Origin: Jacaranda mimosifolia | Taxonomy: Eukaryota > Streptophyta > Magnoliopsida > Lamiales > Bignoniaceae | Direction: 5' to 3' | Assembly: GCA_018894105.1 (NCBI GenBank) | Contig: CM032129.1 | Location: forward strand, 28,847,468-28,911,467 | DNA: 64,000 nt | Shown here: in pieces, positions 1 to 11,414 of the stretch | How positions within the stretch are numbered: position 1 is the stretch's first letter | How the letters are laid out: every line of letters begins with the position of its first letter | Made by a program: the position numbers and the translations under genes | The notes under the pieces: generated by a model | Told to the model about the DNA's origin: nothing | Databases searched by the model: none | What the model saw: only the letters and a program-made list of their open reading frames with translations

Positions 1-1117
1 AGACATACCAATATTTGAAGAGGATGGTTGCTGTGGATGGGGTAGTTTTTCGTTGAAGTATTGATAGTTTTGCAATCTCCCTCCATGACTGAAATTCAGA
101 TGATCTCTCCATCTTAGGTTGTAGGTATTTGAGCAATGGTTGTACTTTTTTTGCGATGGTCCAGGGAATCCTCCTACAGTATTGGCTTGTTCGCAAAAAT
201 CCTCTTGGAGCGCAGGACACATATCCATAGGATGACCAACAATAGTGCAGGTCCCACAAGCCTTGATTTGTTGCGTATTTCCTACAACCAATTGCTGAAC
301 AAGAGAAGTTAAAATGAAAATCAGATGCTCAAGAGATGAATTACGTACCTTATTGACCCTTCTACGAGGTCTCAAGAGTATCCAAATTGTTGGGAGTTGA
401 CAGCCATTATAGAGATTAATTCTCTTGCTTCACTTGGAGTTTTGTTCACTATGGCTCCTTAATTTACTGCGTCCATCATCCTCATCTCCATCAGTACAAG
501 TCCTTCGTAAAAGTACTGAATAAGGAGTCGCTCAGTAATACTATGTTGTGGGTAGCTTGCACAAAGTTGTTTAAACCTTTCCCAATTTTCGTGAAGACTC
601 TCTATATCTCTCTGTATTATCGCACTTATTTCTTTTCTAATACTAGTAGCACGTGAGGCAGGGAAAAGCTTCTCAAGAAACAATCTTGCCATTTTAGTTC
701 ATGTAGTGACAGAGCCAGGGATAGATAAAATAGCCAATCCTTAGCTTTATCTGCTAAGGAAAATGAAAAAGTTAGCAACTTGACTTTCTTTTCAGACATT
801 CCTTGGGGTTTCATAGTCGAGCACACTACATGAAGTGCCTTTAAATGCTTATGGGGATCTTCATTATCTAAACTGTGGAAAATGGGTAGTAGATAGATTA
901 ACCCAAATTTTAACTCAAAATGTGTTTCCAACTGTGGATATTCAATACAAAGCAGTTGTTGAGTCAAATTTGGTTTAGCTAACTCCCTTAAAGTTCTTTC
1001 ATGAGCTGATGTTTCCTCTTGTTCTGAATAGCTAGAACTGACCAAGTTAGATGTATCTAGAACGAGATCTAAAGGTGACGATTTGTCTTCTTTTTGCACT
1101 CTAGTCTCCTTTCGCAA
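1..1117 (-). pseudogene. Ty3/gypsy retrotransposon gag, decayed and cut by the window edge
   Basis: Read on the minus strand, this is the capsid/nucleocapsid region of a plant gypsy element. The upstream frame (1117 to about 626) has the typical gag-domain core, with motifs such as NEDPHKHLK and the FSLADKAKDWL helix. The next segment (692 to 459) is in another frame and continues with a FLEKLFPASRATSIRKEI-type stretch. Further down, at about 290-190, a CX2CX4HX4C zinc knuckle (CGTCTIVGHPMDMC) is followed by a GGFPGPSQ-type linker, common in this gag group. Changes of frame and in-frame stops mean no intact protein is made. Protease and polymerase would lie beyond the left edge. Family assignment rests on motif recognition only. 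Confidence 0.8.
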
Positions 1118-1365
1118 TCCACGAGCAATTTTCTCAATCTTAGTATCATATAGAAGATTGAGGCATTAAAAGAAATAATTAAACAATTACGAATTTAATG
1201 TTCTAATTGACAGAACAAATATTCTAAGCCATCAAATTTAGGCCTGAATTTAATAAACTTGAATATTTGTAATGAAAATAGAAGATAAATAAATACTCAA
1301 GAAATAAGAAATACGAATCAATTATTTAGATGTCACAAATATTGAAGAATTAATCAATTATTTAT

Positions 1366-1383
1366 CCCTCGACAACGGTGCCA
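1366..1383 (-). other. Primer-binding site of the left gypsy element
   Basis: On the minus strand the 18 bases TGGCACCGTTGTCGAGGG resemble the tRNA-Asp-type primer site common in plant gypsy elements (TGGCGCCGTTG...). The site lies between the decayed gag and a sequence starting TGATAGGTGTCGG on the plus strand, as expected where a 5' LTR meets the internal region. This orients the element leftwards. Confidence 0.7.
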
Positions 1384-1388
1384 AAATT

Positions 1389-2137
1389 TGATAGGTGTCG
1401 GATCCAACAAAAATAATTTCATTCTATAAAGATATGATTCGTAATCAGTGGTGAGTAGAGTTGTATTCCATAAGAATTGGTAAATTTTATTTCTTTCAAA
1501 CTTATTAATAAAATAGAAAAAATGGGGGATTTTTATTAGACGAAAGAATTACAATTTTAAAAGTAAAATAAATCAAATAAGAAATCAATGAGAAATTGAG
1601 AATGAAATCTAGGGTAAGGTAAAATCTCAGTTTAGTTCACAGATTTGATTATTGATGCAAAGATAAATTTCTTTTTTCTTGAATAGACTGATTATAGTTA
1701 TTCGGACGTCCTAATAACCAATATCTCCTTATTATCTCAATAACTAAGAGAAGCTCGTTAGTTATTTCCCTTGCCAATAAACAACCCTAAAGAAATGCTC
1801 TTTGAATTTAATTTATCAATAGTATTAAAAACTAGAGAAACTCGGCGCTAGCCAACAAACACACACAAGGGGGGTTCATTTAGACTAGATTATTTATCCA
1901 CATAACATAAATCATGCATATCCCCACACATAACTATATTATTTGCCACAAGCATTAGAACAATTAAACAATTACAGATTTAACGTTCTAATTGACAGAA
2001 CAAATATTATAGGCTATCAAATTTAGGCCCTAAGTTCAATAAACCTGAATATTTGTAACGAAAACAGAAGATAAATAAATATTCAATAAATAAGAAATAC
2101 GAATCAATTATTTAGATCTCATAAATACTGAAGAATC
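1389..2137 (-). repeat. LTR-derived region of the left gypsy element, outer end unresolved
   Basis: The inner LTR edge is inferred at 1389, where the plus strand begins TGATAGG just outside the primer-binding site. I could not find a matching outer end with a target duplication. The region is AT-rich and non-coding. Its last part (1951-2137) is a second copy of the leader segment at 1161-1350, so the structure is not a simple LTR. Confidence 0.45.
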
Positions 2138-3310
2138 CAAATTTCGATAATCCCTTAGACTAGAAAAGGAGTTTAGCAACTCATGGAGAGAAGAAAAATG
2201 CAAGAAAATAAGATATGTTGAATGAAAAGATATGAAAAAACCTCCTATAAAAGATTCATAGTTCCTATAAATAGCTTACTATTTCTAATGCAATTGGAAA
2301 ACTAATTAAGAGTCCTATAAAAGTAGAGAAACTTAAATTCTCCCAATTAAAGAAATATAAATTAAAACATTCCAAAAATATACAACTGCCAAAAGAAGTT
2401 GAATCCTTCCTAATTAAATTTACATAAAGTCTTGAAAAGCGAAATACGTCCGCACTCGAATGATTTCCTTTTTTCATTTCTCGTCACCTGGAGAATTCAA
2501 TTTTTGCTTCAAGCATGTTAAATAATTGATTTTTAACTGCATTTAACTCGAATCTTCAATTTTCTTTACAAAATATAAAATAAAAGTTAAAATCCAACAA
2601 TTAAACATTTTTACTATTAATCACAAGGGAAAATTTTACGAATTAAATGACAAAAATGCAACTTAACACTTCTCAAAACATTCTTCCAAAATTATTTTTC
2701 ACAGAACAACCAAAAAAAAAAAAAAAAATACCAAATGAAGTTTTCGTTTAATAGGATTGAGTTTAAAGAATAAAAAGAAAAAACATAAAAAAATTTCTCT
2801 GCCCGTTTATTTTTGTTGTATGACAATTTCTAGTTCGATTTTTGTGATAATATATATATATATATATATATTGGTTATTTATTTATACAGTTACTCAGAA
2901 TTTGATTGTAAAATAAATATGTTGTATGCTTATATGCTCCCCCGGATCGTGGACTTGATAATTGGAAAGAAAAGCTTAAAAATCGGTTAAGTCATTTCTT
3001 GCGTGGTTATGTAGAAAGTGCAAACAAGGTCAAATGAGTCTACACAAAGTATTCTTCCAAAATTGCTAACATAATAAAGAAAATTATATTTGTTAGAAGC
3101 ACAAAATCACACGAATGTGATCCTGATTGTGTAGTTTGATTAATTAAGTCGTTTCTTTGCAGGTTTTTATAAAAAAAAAATTGTAAATGAATTAACATAT
3201 TTCTTTTCTAAAGCGATTCATTTTTTTTCCTGAACTTACTGATGATTCTGATTGTATGTCTTGATTAATTAAATCATTTTATTATATTCCTATAGAATTT
3301 TTGTAGACGA
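2138..3310. other. AT-rich non-coding stretch
   Basis: No gene is supported. It holds an A-run at about 2712-2728, a short (TA)n microsatellite near 2851-2871 and degenerate copies of the motif family that becomes a clear tandem duplication at 3311-3477. Short open frames here are AT-rich chance frames. Confidence 0.6.
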
Positions 3311-3477
3311 GAATTAATAAAATTTTCTTCTGAAGCAATTCATTCTTCTTGAACGTGGAGGGGATTTGTATTTTCTCTCATCACAAGAGTGCATACGATT
3401 AATAAATTTTTCTTTTGACGCGATTCATTCTTTTCCAATGTGGAGGGGATTTGTAATTTCTCTCATCATAAAAGTGC
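3311..3477. repeat. Tandem duplication of about 84 bp
   Basis: Two adjacent units (3311-3392 and 3397-3477) share the core GTGGAGGGGATTTGTA followed by a TTTCTCTCATCA block. Weaker relatives of the GATTAATTAAATC and CGATTCATT parts occur at about 3130-3270, suggesting an older, longer array. It lies in or near the presumed 3' flank of the Hev b 5-like gene. Confidence 0.75.
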
Positions 3478-3576
3478 AGTATATACCAAAATAATATTTA
3501 ATCTCCAAAATACGTATTATAATAGCAACACATATATATATGAAGAGATAACACAATACACATATAGAACTACTCT

Positions 3577-3582
3577 TTTATT
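3577..3582 (-). terminator. Candidate polyadenylation signal AATAAA
   Basis: The plus-strand TTTATT reads AATAAA on the minus strand, about 360 bases past the stop codon of the Hev b 5-like gene. It is the first canonical signal I saw downstream, but plant signals are loose, so the real 3' end could differ. Confidence 0.35.
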
Positions 3583-3943
3583 GATTTCAAAGCTAAGGAT
3601 CACATTAAACCAGACCACAGAAGACACCTTTTAACCCTCTTGGGACCAAGAAATTAACCACACCATGGAAAATATGGGACACTTTTCTTGAACCACAACA
3701 TGAGTGCTTCAAACAAGTGCACCAAATTCTCCTCAATAAGCACTCATCTAACTTCACCCAAGAGAACCCTCCAATCCATACATAGATTCTGCTTTGCTAA
3801 ACCCAATACAGAATATTATAGCAGTAACATAAAAACAAGAAATTAAGGAAGAAAGAAATAAATGATAAACTTAACCACCTTTGGCATGCAGCCTAAAGGG
3901 GTTCAGTACTGGACTCTGCTACTTCTTCCACTTCACATATTCC

Positions 3944-4974
3944 TCACTCCTCAGTTTTCTCTGCTGGAACTTTTTCAGTTGATTTCTCCACCGCTTCGGC
4001 CGGGGCTGCAGCCTCCTCTTTGGCGGCGGCTTCCTCGACAGGAGCAGGAGCCTCAGGCTCAGCCACAGGCGCCTCTTCAGTGGCTTCTTTTTTGGTCTCC
4101 TGAACAGCAGCCGGCTCTTCTGGCTCCTTCTCTGGGGTTCCTTCTTCTGTTTTTTCCACCGCCTTCTCTTCAACTGAAGCCTCCTTGGTCACGGTTTCTG
4201 CGGCTGGCTCTTCTGCCTCAGCTTTCTCAGGCTCAGCTTCTGGAGCCGGTGGCACAGCCTCAGGAGCAGCTGGTTTCTCCGCCGCAGGTGGAGCTTCTTC
4301 AGTTGCTTCCTTTGGCGGTACTTCCTCGGTGGCCGCCTCGGGGGCTGGTGGCGCGGCCTCCTCCTCCTTCTCTTTCTCTGGGGCGGCTGGTGGCGCAGCC
4401 TTCTCCTCCTTCTCTTTCTCTGGGGCGGCGGTCACTTCCTTAGCTGGAACAGGTTCTGTCACTTGTACTGGAACTGCTTCAACCTACAAATAATTACAAG
4501 GAAAATTTTCTTACAAAAACAAAGCTCAAAAAAAGTTGATGATCTTATAATAAAAAAAAGTTCTTCTATTACATGTTCTTTTTTCTCTTTCTTTTTTTTA
4601 AAAATTTATAGTGTAGAATTGGATCAAGATGTTATCTTTCTTTATGTTTACCAGAAAGGTGGTTTATATCAATAAAGATATCCAACTATTGCGACTCAAA
4701 TTTAAGATCACCAAAAATGGGCTAAGCCAATTGAGTTCTTGATCATCAAAAGCGTATTCAACATTCATGTGGCACCAAGAGAGAATCTAAACAAGGATCG
4801 ATCATGCATATTACTGCCAAAAAATGCACTATTTCTGACTGACGGATCGATGGAAATATAATAAATCCATCAAAAATATTTTCGATATCGACTCAAAAAA
4901 TTTGATCTCAGAAATGATCTAAAGGAACAACAGTTAATCAAGACATATAAGAGTAGTACCTTAGCTGTGGCCAT
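3944..4974 (-). CDS. Acidic Glu/Ala/Pro-rich protein, Hev b 5 / pKIWI501-like
   Basis: Two-exon gene: exon 1 is 4960-4974 and encodes only MATAK; exon 2 is 4483-3944. The 476-bp intron (4484-4959) has GT and AG ends in phase 0. The product is 184 residues, almost entirely Glu, Ala, Pro, Lys, Val and Thr, with no membrane segment or cysteine. It contains a near-duplicated unit (APEKEKEEKAAPPA / APEKEKEEEAAPPAP). The C-terminus VPAEKTEE closely matches the end of latex allergen Hev b 5 and the related kiwifruit protein pKIWI501. Composition predicts an intrinsically disordered cytosolic protein; its biochemical role is unknown. A TATA box lies at 5097-5104. Long frames on the opposite strand are by-products of the biased composition. 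Gene model high confidence; family assignment good. Confidence 0.88.
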
Positions 4975-5096
4975 TGTTTTTATGATCAAGAATTACTGGA
5001 AGAACAGAAGATGGGCTGTGATGAGAAACTCTAGAAAAAGTGGATATAAAATGTATTCAGGCTTTGTGAGTGTGGTGATGGAAATAATCAGAGGGC

Positions 5097-5104
5097 TATT
5101 TATA
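5097..5104 (-). promoter_or_regulatory. TATA box of the Hev b 5-like gene
   Basis: The minus strand reads CTATAAATAGC, a consensus plant TATA box, 123 bases before the start codon. That gives a 5' UTR of about 90 bases. Confidence 0.7.
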
Positions 5105-7079
5105 GGGACGCAAAATCAGCTGTGCAAAAATTAAATAATGGGGAAAAGATGGGTGGACGCACTAAAGAATCTTGGCAAATTGACATGATCTTGGATGTGT
5201 AATAATGCATAGGACATGCACATTAGGCAGGTTTGGTTGTAAATTGTTTTTGCTTTACCAAAAAAAAATAAATAAATAAAATCTTGATGAGTCTTTTCTA
5301 TTTATTATTTAGTAAAATTTTATTACATTAGGAGCTTTTGAATGGGCAAAGGCACATGGTGGAGGCCAATTCAGATTTGCTTATTCATATATTTTTTCTT
5401 GAATGGCTTGTTCTGTGTTTTGTGCAGTAGTGCATGGAGGTGGTTATCATCATCATCTCATGCTTTCATGTTCAATAAATTTCATCAAAAACTTGCCCTT
5501 TTTCTCTTGGTAATTCAAACTATTTTTTTTTTTCTTTTAACCTTTGCTCTCTTTTAAATGGCATATTGCATTTGGCTAAAGTTCTATATTTTATGGGATA
5601 TTAATTTTTATTATAAAAATACTTTTAGAATATTTAATTAAAATAAAATTTTAAAATATAAAAATATTAGTAATGTCAATTTTAAAATTAAATAAATTTT
5701 TAATTTTAAAAATATGTAAAGAGTTTTAAGTTTCTTTAAAAGAGCTTATAATTTTTAAAAAAAAAATATTAAATGCTTTATGATATTTTATAAGCTTCAA
5801 ACATCATATAAAATATTTTGAAGAATTTATAAGATAACTCAAATATCCTCGATCTTAATTCATGTAGACTTGTAACAAATCAATGGTGATTCTTTTAGCA
5901 TTTTTTCACACTAGTAATAATGCAATTTAAAAATGTAAATACTTTGCGAAGAAATCAAACTGTACAACACAATTTATATTGATCAGCTGTTATATCACAA
6001 CGGTTCTCATTTTTAGTTAATGTTTTATTTTGACATCATCAGGTATATAAAATATTAAGCGTTTAATTTTTTCAATAAATACTTTAATTAAATAAATATT
6101 TAATTATAAATTCCATACATTTAACGTCATTCATAAAGCATAATTTTTTTAATGAATTTTCTAAACTTTTAAAGGGTATTTTGGACAATTCTTACCTAAA
6201 TTTGCATCCCCTACTTGCATTCTGAGCACATGTTCCCTATCAGACGATTTTCAGTTCGATTACGAAAAATACAATGTATTAATCAGGCTCTATTTTTTTT
6301 ACAGTAGATTTTGTGACAATTTCGAATATCACGTGACATTACTCTAGCAACACAAAATCGTAATTTTAGGAGGGGGAAAAATAGAAAAAGAAAATCGACT
6401 ATTATTGGTATTGCGAAGCCGTGGAGATTACGATTGTAAATACGTCTTTTTGGTAATTGAATACGGTCGTCAAAATAGCTTACATAAAATCATTACAATC
6501 TAATCCCTATGATCATACCCATCAATTATCGTGCCATTTCACTTAAATGTTTGTGCATTTCCCGCAAATTAAGTTAGAATGCCCCATGACAATATATAAA
6601 ATTAGATTTAATTTATTGATCATTAGATTTAAATTACTGCATTGATCAAGAGTCATATATGCCTTTTCATTAAAAACTGTATTATTTATAAATGACTATT
6701 CAAACTCTATATAACCATCAATTATGCTACAAAAAGAAACCAATTTATTTCAAATACTCTCATTCAATTTTCAATAATGTTTGTTTTTGAAAAACTTTGA
6801 CATGAGACATTGTAAATTTTCGCCGGAATGCTTCAAGTGATCTTATAGTATCTTAAATTATTTTGTCATATCGTCCAACAACAAAATTGGTAGGGAAGGA
6901 GGGAGAGGGGGTTCGCATGTCAATCTATTACGGTCTTCTTTTTGAAGAAAAATATTTTGAACTAATTTTACAATGTCTAGAATGATTTGCTTTATAACTC
7001 AACAACAAAATAATAGTGAAGACAAATACCATTTATAAATAAAGTAATTGCATGCTTCAAACTTATGAATTATAATTTA
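5105..7079. other. Intergenic, no gene seen
   Basis: AT-rich upstream flank of the Hev b 5-like gene. A segment at about 5562-5848 resembles the MITE in the EMC3 intron (17215-17555): both contain an AAAATATTAGTAATG block and end near a TTTTGAAGAA(C/T)TTAT block. Its ends are too worn to set boundaries. A 9-bp target duplication of the next element occupies 7071-7079. Confidence 0.6.
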
Positions 7080-7404
7080 GAGTTAATTGCAGTCAGCCCC
7101 TCAATGTATGACCTCATTTGCACATTGCCCTCCAATCGTTGTCGATGTGCAATTTTACCACATAAACTAGTTAAAATGTGCGCCAACACCACATTTGTTC
7201 ATTTTCAGTGGAATCCGACCAATGAGCACTGGGTATGTGGGCTGAAGAAAACAGAATATTCTTGTTAGATTCCACCAAAAATGAACAAATGTGATATCGG
7301 CGCATATTTTAACTAGTTCATATGGTAAAATTGCATATCGACAATGGTTGGGGGGGCAATGTGCAAAAGAGTCCATATGTTAGAGGGCTGACTGCAATTA
7401 GCCC
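7080..7404. mobile_element. Mutator-like foldback MITE, 325 bp
   Basis: Almost the whole element is one long inverted repeat: the left arm starting GAGTTAATTGCAGTCAGCCC pairs with the right arm ending GGGCTGACTGCAATTAGCCC through about 140 bases, leaving a short loop near 7215-7255. It is flanked by a perfect 9-bp duplication TATAATTTA (7071-7079 and 7405-7413). Long terminal inverted repeats with a 9-bp duplication are the signature of Mutator-superfamily elements. There is no transposase; open frames inside are the two arms read as codons. Confidence 0.88.
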
Positions 7405-8277
7405 TATAATTTATTAGTTCATTCTTTAATTTGTTAAGAAATATTCAATATATACTGTACACGTTGATCTGAATACATCCAGATTAGTGTGTGTGATTTT
7501 TACTATAGTAAAGAAGAATTGAAAGAAAAAGAAAAATCTAGACTCTCCAAATAAGTCTTAGATCATTCATTTTTCCACATTCATCATAATCATAAGAGCA
7601 AGAATCTTAGACTAAAAAAAATATATATATATTGATGATAAACTTATAAGGTAATTAAGGGCCATACAAATTTACTAACCTGGTCAAAACGAGAATGTTT
7701 AACAATTTGAAAAAAACAAGTAATTGATGAGTACATATGTGGACTAGGGCTAAAATCTAAATGAGGGGCGGCGCCTTTTGGCGGGACCCACACCGCCAGC
7801 TATGACCATTGCCCGTCAAAAGGTCCACTCTACCAAGACGCTGACGTGGCGTCATTTTCGATTTTAATTCGTCCGATTTGATGAAAAATTTTCCAGCCTT
7901 TTAACACTTGGACACCGCCCTTTCCCTAAAAATGCAACCGTTGTGGGGCCCAGACTGAGATGCTTTAGTTGTCGTACGCTCGTGACATGGGTCCCACGTG
8001 AGTGCCGTCAAGCGGCGCCACGTTGGATTACAGTCATAAGCACAGAATCCCTCGCCTATCTCAAGGGTACCATATAGCATTAGTTTATAATTACGGAAAT
8101 TCTAGTCGAGTGAACCAATTTTAAGAAATATTATATTTAGGATTTATAATTTAATTAATTGAATTCAACCAAATAGAATTGAATTAAAGGGGTTTTTTTT
8201 CCTCTTTCTTGGTGGTTTGTTTTCAAGGAGTATAATTTGACATTATTTGTCATTATTTTTCATACAAAAAAAGTTTA
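7405..8277. other. Intergenic with a GC-rich island
   Basis: No gene found. About 7765-8065 is clearly more GC-rich than its surroundings and contains a G-box (CACGTG, 7995-8000), GACGTGGCGTC near 7853 and two GGCGCC sites. It has no long open frame. It looks like promoter-type or gene-remnant sequence, but I cannot assign it. Confidence 0.5.
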
Positions 8278-8633
8278 TGGCATGTTTAGTTTTATTTTCA
8301 TTTTCAATTTTTATTTTCATCATTTCTAAAATTTAAAAAATTAATTAGTAGAAATGAATTGAAAATAAGTTTATATTTGGATTAATTGTTGGAAAAGTAA
8401 TAACTATGTTGGTTTTAATAGATTGTAGGTGGTGAGAGAAAGAAATAATAAATAGAAAGGAAGATATATATATATTATTGGAAGAAAATATATAGGTCAT
8501 TGGAGAATGTATTTTGAAAATAAAAATAAAAATAAAAATAATGTTGGGTAAAAATGTGTAAAAAGTCATGTGTTTCATTTTTAAAATAGTAGAAAATGTG
8601 GAAATGGAGTTTGAAAATGAAACCAAATGGGCC
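8278..8633. mobile_element. Tourist-like MITE, copy 1
   Basis: Ends TGGCATGTTTAGTTTTATTT and (complement of the right end) GGCCCATTTGGTTTCATTTT are imperfect inverted repeats. TTA occurs directly on both sides (8275-8277, 8634-8636), as for PIF/Harbinger-type MITEs. The interior is AT-rich with the block TTGTAGGTGG(T/A)GAGAGA shared with copy 2. Confidence 0.75.
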
Positions 8634-8637
8634 TTAA

Positions 8638-9065
8638 GATAATGTTTGGTTACATTTTACATGTTTTGTATTACGTGTTTTGAGATAATGAATTTTGGGA
8701 GTAAGGTTGAGAAATGTGAAGGCTATGTTGGGGAATGTGATGGAGTTTTGTTTCTCTCTTGGAGAATAATTAGAAAATTATTTTGAAAATTTTTGGTGTT
8801 TGTTTATATTTTGAGGGGAAATAATTTTTACTGTAACAGTCAAATCAATACTTTTTTGTTGGTTTTTTGAGGTGAAAACGTAACTGAGTAATTTTTTATG
8901 GTAATAATAATAATAATGAAATATAGATGATATATATGATAATGAATGATAGAAGAAGGTGTTTTGGAAAGACTTAATTTGACGTTTTAATGAAAAAAAG
9001 GATGTATGTTTGGTTATATTTTGTCAAAACAAAATTATTCTACCAAAATGTAACCAAACATGGCC
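8638..9065. mobile_element. Second MITE type abutting copy 1
   Basis: The left end GATAATGTTTGGTTACATTT matches the complement of the right end, GGCCATGTTTGGTTACATTT. TAA is present on both sides (8635-8637 and 9066-9068). The interior is non-coding. It lies directly against the neighbouring MITE, which points to insertion at that element's target duplication. Confidence 0.7.
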
Positions 9066-10137
9066 TAAAATTTCGTTCGAAAAAGAAAAAAAGAATTTAC
9101 TCTAATAATAAAAAACATAGAATATACTCGATGAGGATTTTTTTAGAAGGTATATTTATTGATTGTAGGGTTATTTGATCGTGCCTAACCTCTTCAGGTA
9201 ACTGCACGAAATCGTGAAAATGTTCATAATTTTTCTCAACTACACCATATAGTTGGATGAGGATCCTCCATTTTTGCAATTGACATCCCTCATCCCTATA
9301 CCTCTTTCATCCAATTAACAAAGTGTAGCTTAAGGCATAATCCTTGTGCCCGACTAGCTTCACAAGTTGGCATAAACTAGTCTTCACAAATATTCAATCA
9401 GATTGGACTCACAAATCAATTTGAATTGATCCTTATGAGTGACTAATTATATTTTGTTATGTTAAGTCTTATTTAATTTTAGATATAATTAATAGTTTGA
9501 TTTAAGTTCATTGTTCAATATTGCGTAATAACTCAATCCAATGTCAAACAACTTAAACTTATCCCTCACTAATATTAAAATTTGTGATTTGAGTTTATAT
9601 ACATAAATGATATTGTTTGCTCGTATAAAAGAGGTTCTGAATTTGATTTCAACTGCTCTCCATTTCTATCACATCGTATTATATACAAAAAGAAAAAATT
9701 GTAATCATTCAAAATTCGTAAAAATAGAAGAAAATTTACTTTCTTACATCACATGATGTAATTATATATTTTATGTTTTAATACTTTCTTATAAAATAGA
9801 AAGCATAGTTTAAAGGGACAAATACAATTGTGTGAGCAAATGAACATAATATTTTAGATGTTTTCAAACGCAATTGCGCTTATCAATTTCTAGCTCCTAC
9901 CATGTCAACATGGATAGCCACTTTTCAACCAACTATTTGTCCATTTTAATGCCGCTTCATAGGTGGAGGTAGGCTTTAATCCAATGGATCTATAAAATAT
10001 CATCTATATATTTAAGCTTTTGTTTTAAGGAAAATTTTCATATATATTAATTTTGGGAAAACTGTCCATATGAGTCTATGAACTTTGATATTACTAATGT
10101 TAATATTCAAATCATCGTTAGCTATAAAAAAAAATTA
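9066..10137. other. Intergenic, no gene seen
   Basis: AT-rich, non-coding. A 60-codon minus-strand frame at 9097-9279 has no recognisable motif and I do not support it as a gene. Confidence 0.6.
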
Positions 10138-10460
10138 GGCCCATTTGGTTTCATTTTCATTCTCATTTTTCATTTTCATTATTTTTAAAATTAAAAAAAT
10201 TAATTAGTAAAAATAAGTTGAAAATGAATTTGTATTTAATGATTATATTGGATTTAGCATATTGTAGGTGGAGAGAGATAGTAATAATGATAATAGAGGA
10301 GAAAATAAATAGATTATTGAGAGAAAATAAATAGGTTATTATGCAATCTATTTTGAAAATAAAAATAAAAATATATTATATAAAAACGTGCATAAAATGA
10401 TTTACTTTTAAATAGTATAAAATATGAAAATAAAATATTTAAATGAAAACAAACGAGGCG
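10138..10460. mobile_element. Tourist-like MITE, copy 2
   Basis: Starts GGCCCATTTGGTTTCATTTT and ends with the complement of CGCCTCGTTTGTTTTCATTT, with TTA on both sides (10135-10137, 10461-10463). It shares order and sequence blocks with copy 1, including a TAGTAAAAAT(A/G)AGTTGAAAAT segment and GTAGGTGGAGAGAGA. Confidence 0.78.
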
Positions 10461-10657
10461 TTAGTTTCGTGGAATATTATTTTGTTGGCACTTGTTACTT
10501 TGTGAAGTCGGGATTTTTCATGTCAATTAATGAATTTCGACATCCTTATTTATATATAATATAATTATTTATATTTTTACTACTTCAGCCCGTAGTGTCT
10601 TAAAAAGATAATTTACTATTATTTGTGATGAAAAGGGAATCCATTTAGAAGACCCTA

Positions 10658-10985
10658 GCACCTGTTTGGTTTTATTTTCAAAACTCTTTTTCACATTTTC
10701 TACTATTTTAGAAATAAAATATATAATTTTTTATACATTTTCACCCAATATTATTTTTATTTTCATTTTTAAAACATATTTCCAAATAATATGTATATCT
10801 TCTCTCTTTATTTTATTATTTCTTTTTCTCTTCATTTATAACTTATTAAACTCAACATAATCATTACTTTTCAATAATATATTCAAATATAAACTCATTT
10901 TCAATTCATTTTTACTAATTATTTTTTAATATTTTGAAAATAATGAAAATGAAAACTATAAATGAAAATAAAACCAAACGGGCGC
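10658..10985. mobile_element. Tourist-like MITE, copy 3, inverted
   Basis: Same family in the opposite orientation: starts GCACCTGTTTGGTTTTATTT and ends CCAAACGGGCGC. The interior read on the minus strand follows copies 1 and 2. A clean 3-bp duplication is not visible (CTA left, TGA right). Confidence 0.68.
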
Positions 10986-11414
10986 TGAGCCAACAGCCAA
11001 ATGTAGTAATACCACCCATGCCTCACTAAGTGTGTACACTCTGTAAAGATGAAAAGTTCGATGGGAAGTTGGACGGTGGGATCGTCCCCACCAAGGGGAC
11101 CCACGGTGGTTTGGGGATCATGGCAAAACAGTGACATGAACCACTTAGAGAGTGCCACGTGGAGGTCCAGGTATTCCGAGAAATGGGGTTTTCTGGCTTT
11201 TAGCATTTGGTTTTGTACATCAGTGACCATCCTATGATGTACGTGATTCCAGGGTGGACCCACCTCCCACTGATCTTTATTCTTTTAGACGGCTTAATTT
11301 CAATACCAGTGCATCATTCAAGCTTTGACGTGCCCCTAAGTGGGAATTCAGGTGAGAATTTGTGGTTTAATCGTAACAGATTTGGACAGGGACCCATCAC
11401 TTCTAAAGAACTAA
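10986..11414. other. GC-richer island between MITEs
   Basis: No gene supported, although short frames exist on both strands. The stretch is less AT-rich than its surroundings and contains a G-box CACGTG (11156-11161) and GGGACCCACG-type sequence also found in the island at 7.8 kb. It is single-copy-looking DNA stranded between transposons. Confidence 0.45.

Larger units (their letters stand above)
1161..2137. repeat. Direct repeat of about 190 bp (1161-1350 and 1951-2137)
   Basis: The two segments share long near-identical runs, for example TAAATTTAGG-type and GAAATACGAATCAATTATTT blocks in the same order, with a few substitutions and small indels. One copy lies between primer-binding site and gag of the left gypsy element. 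The other lies about 790 bp away, on the LTR side. Similarity weakens just where the first copy reaches the primer-binding site. Confidence 0.8.

Noticed and set aside
3862..4493. Long plus-strand frames opposite the Hev b 5-like gene
   Set aside because: They mirror the biased Glu/Ala/Pro codons of the real gene; only the minus-strand model has a matching first exon, splice sites and family C-terminus.
7065..7376. Pair of similar small frames on opposite strands
   Set aside because: They are the two arms of the foldback MITE read as protein.
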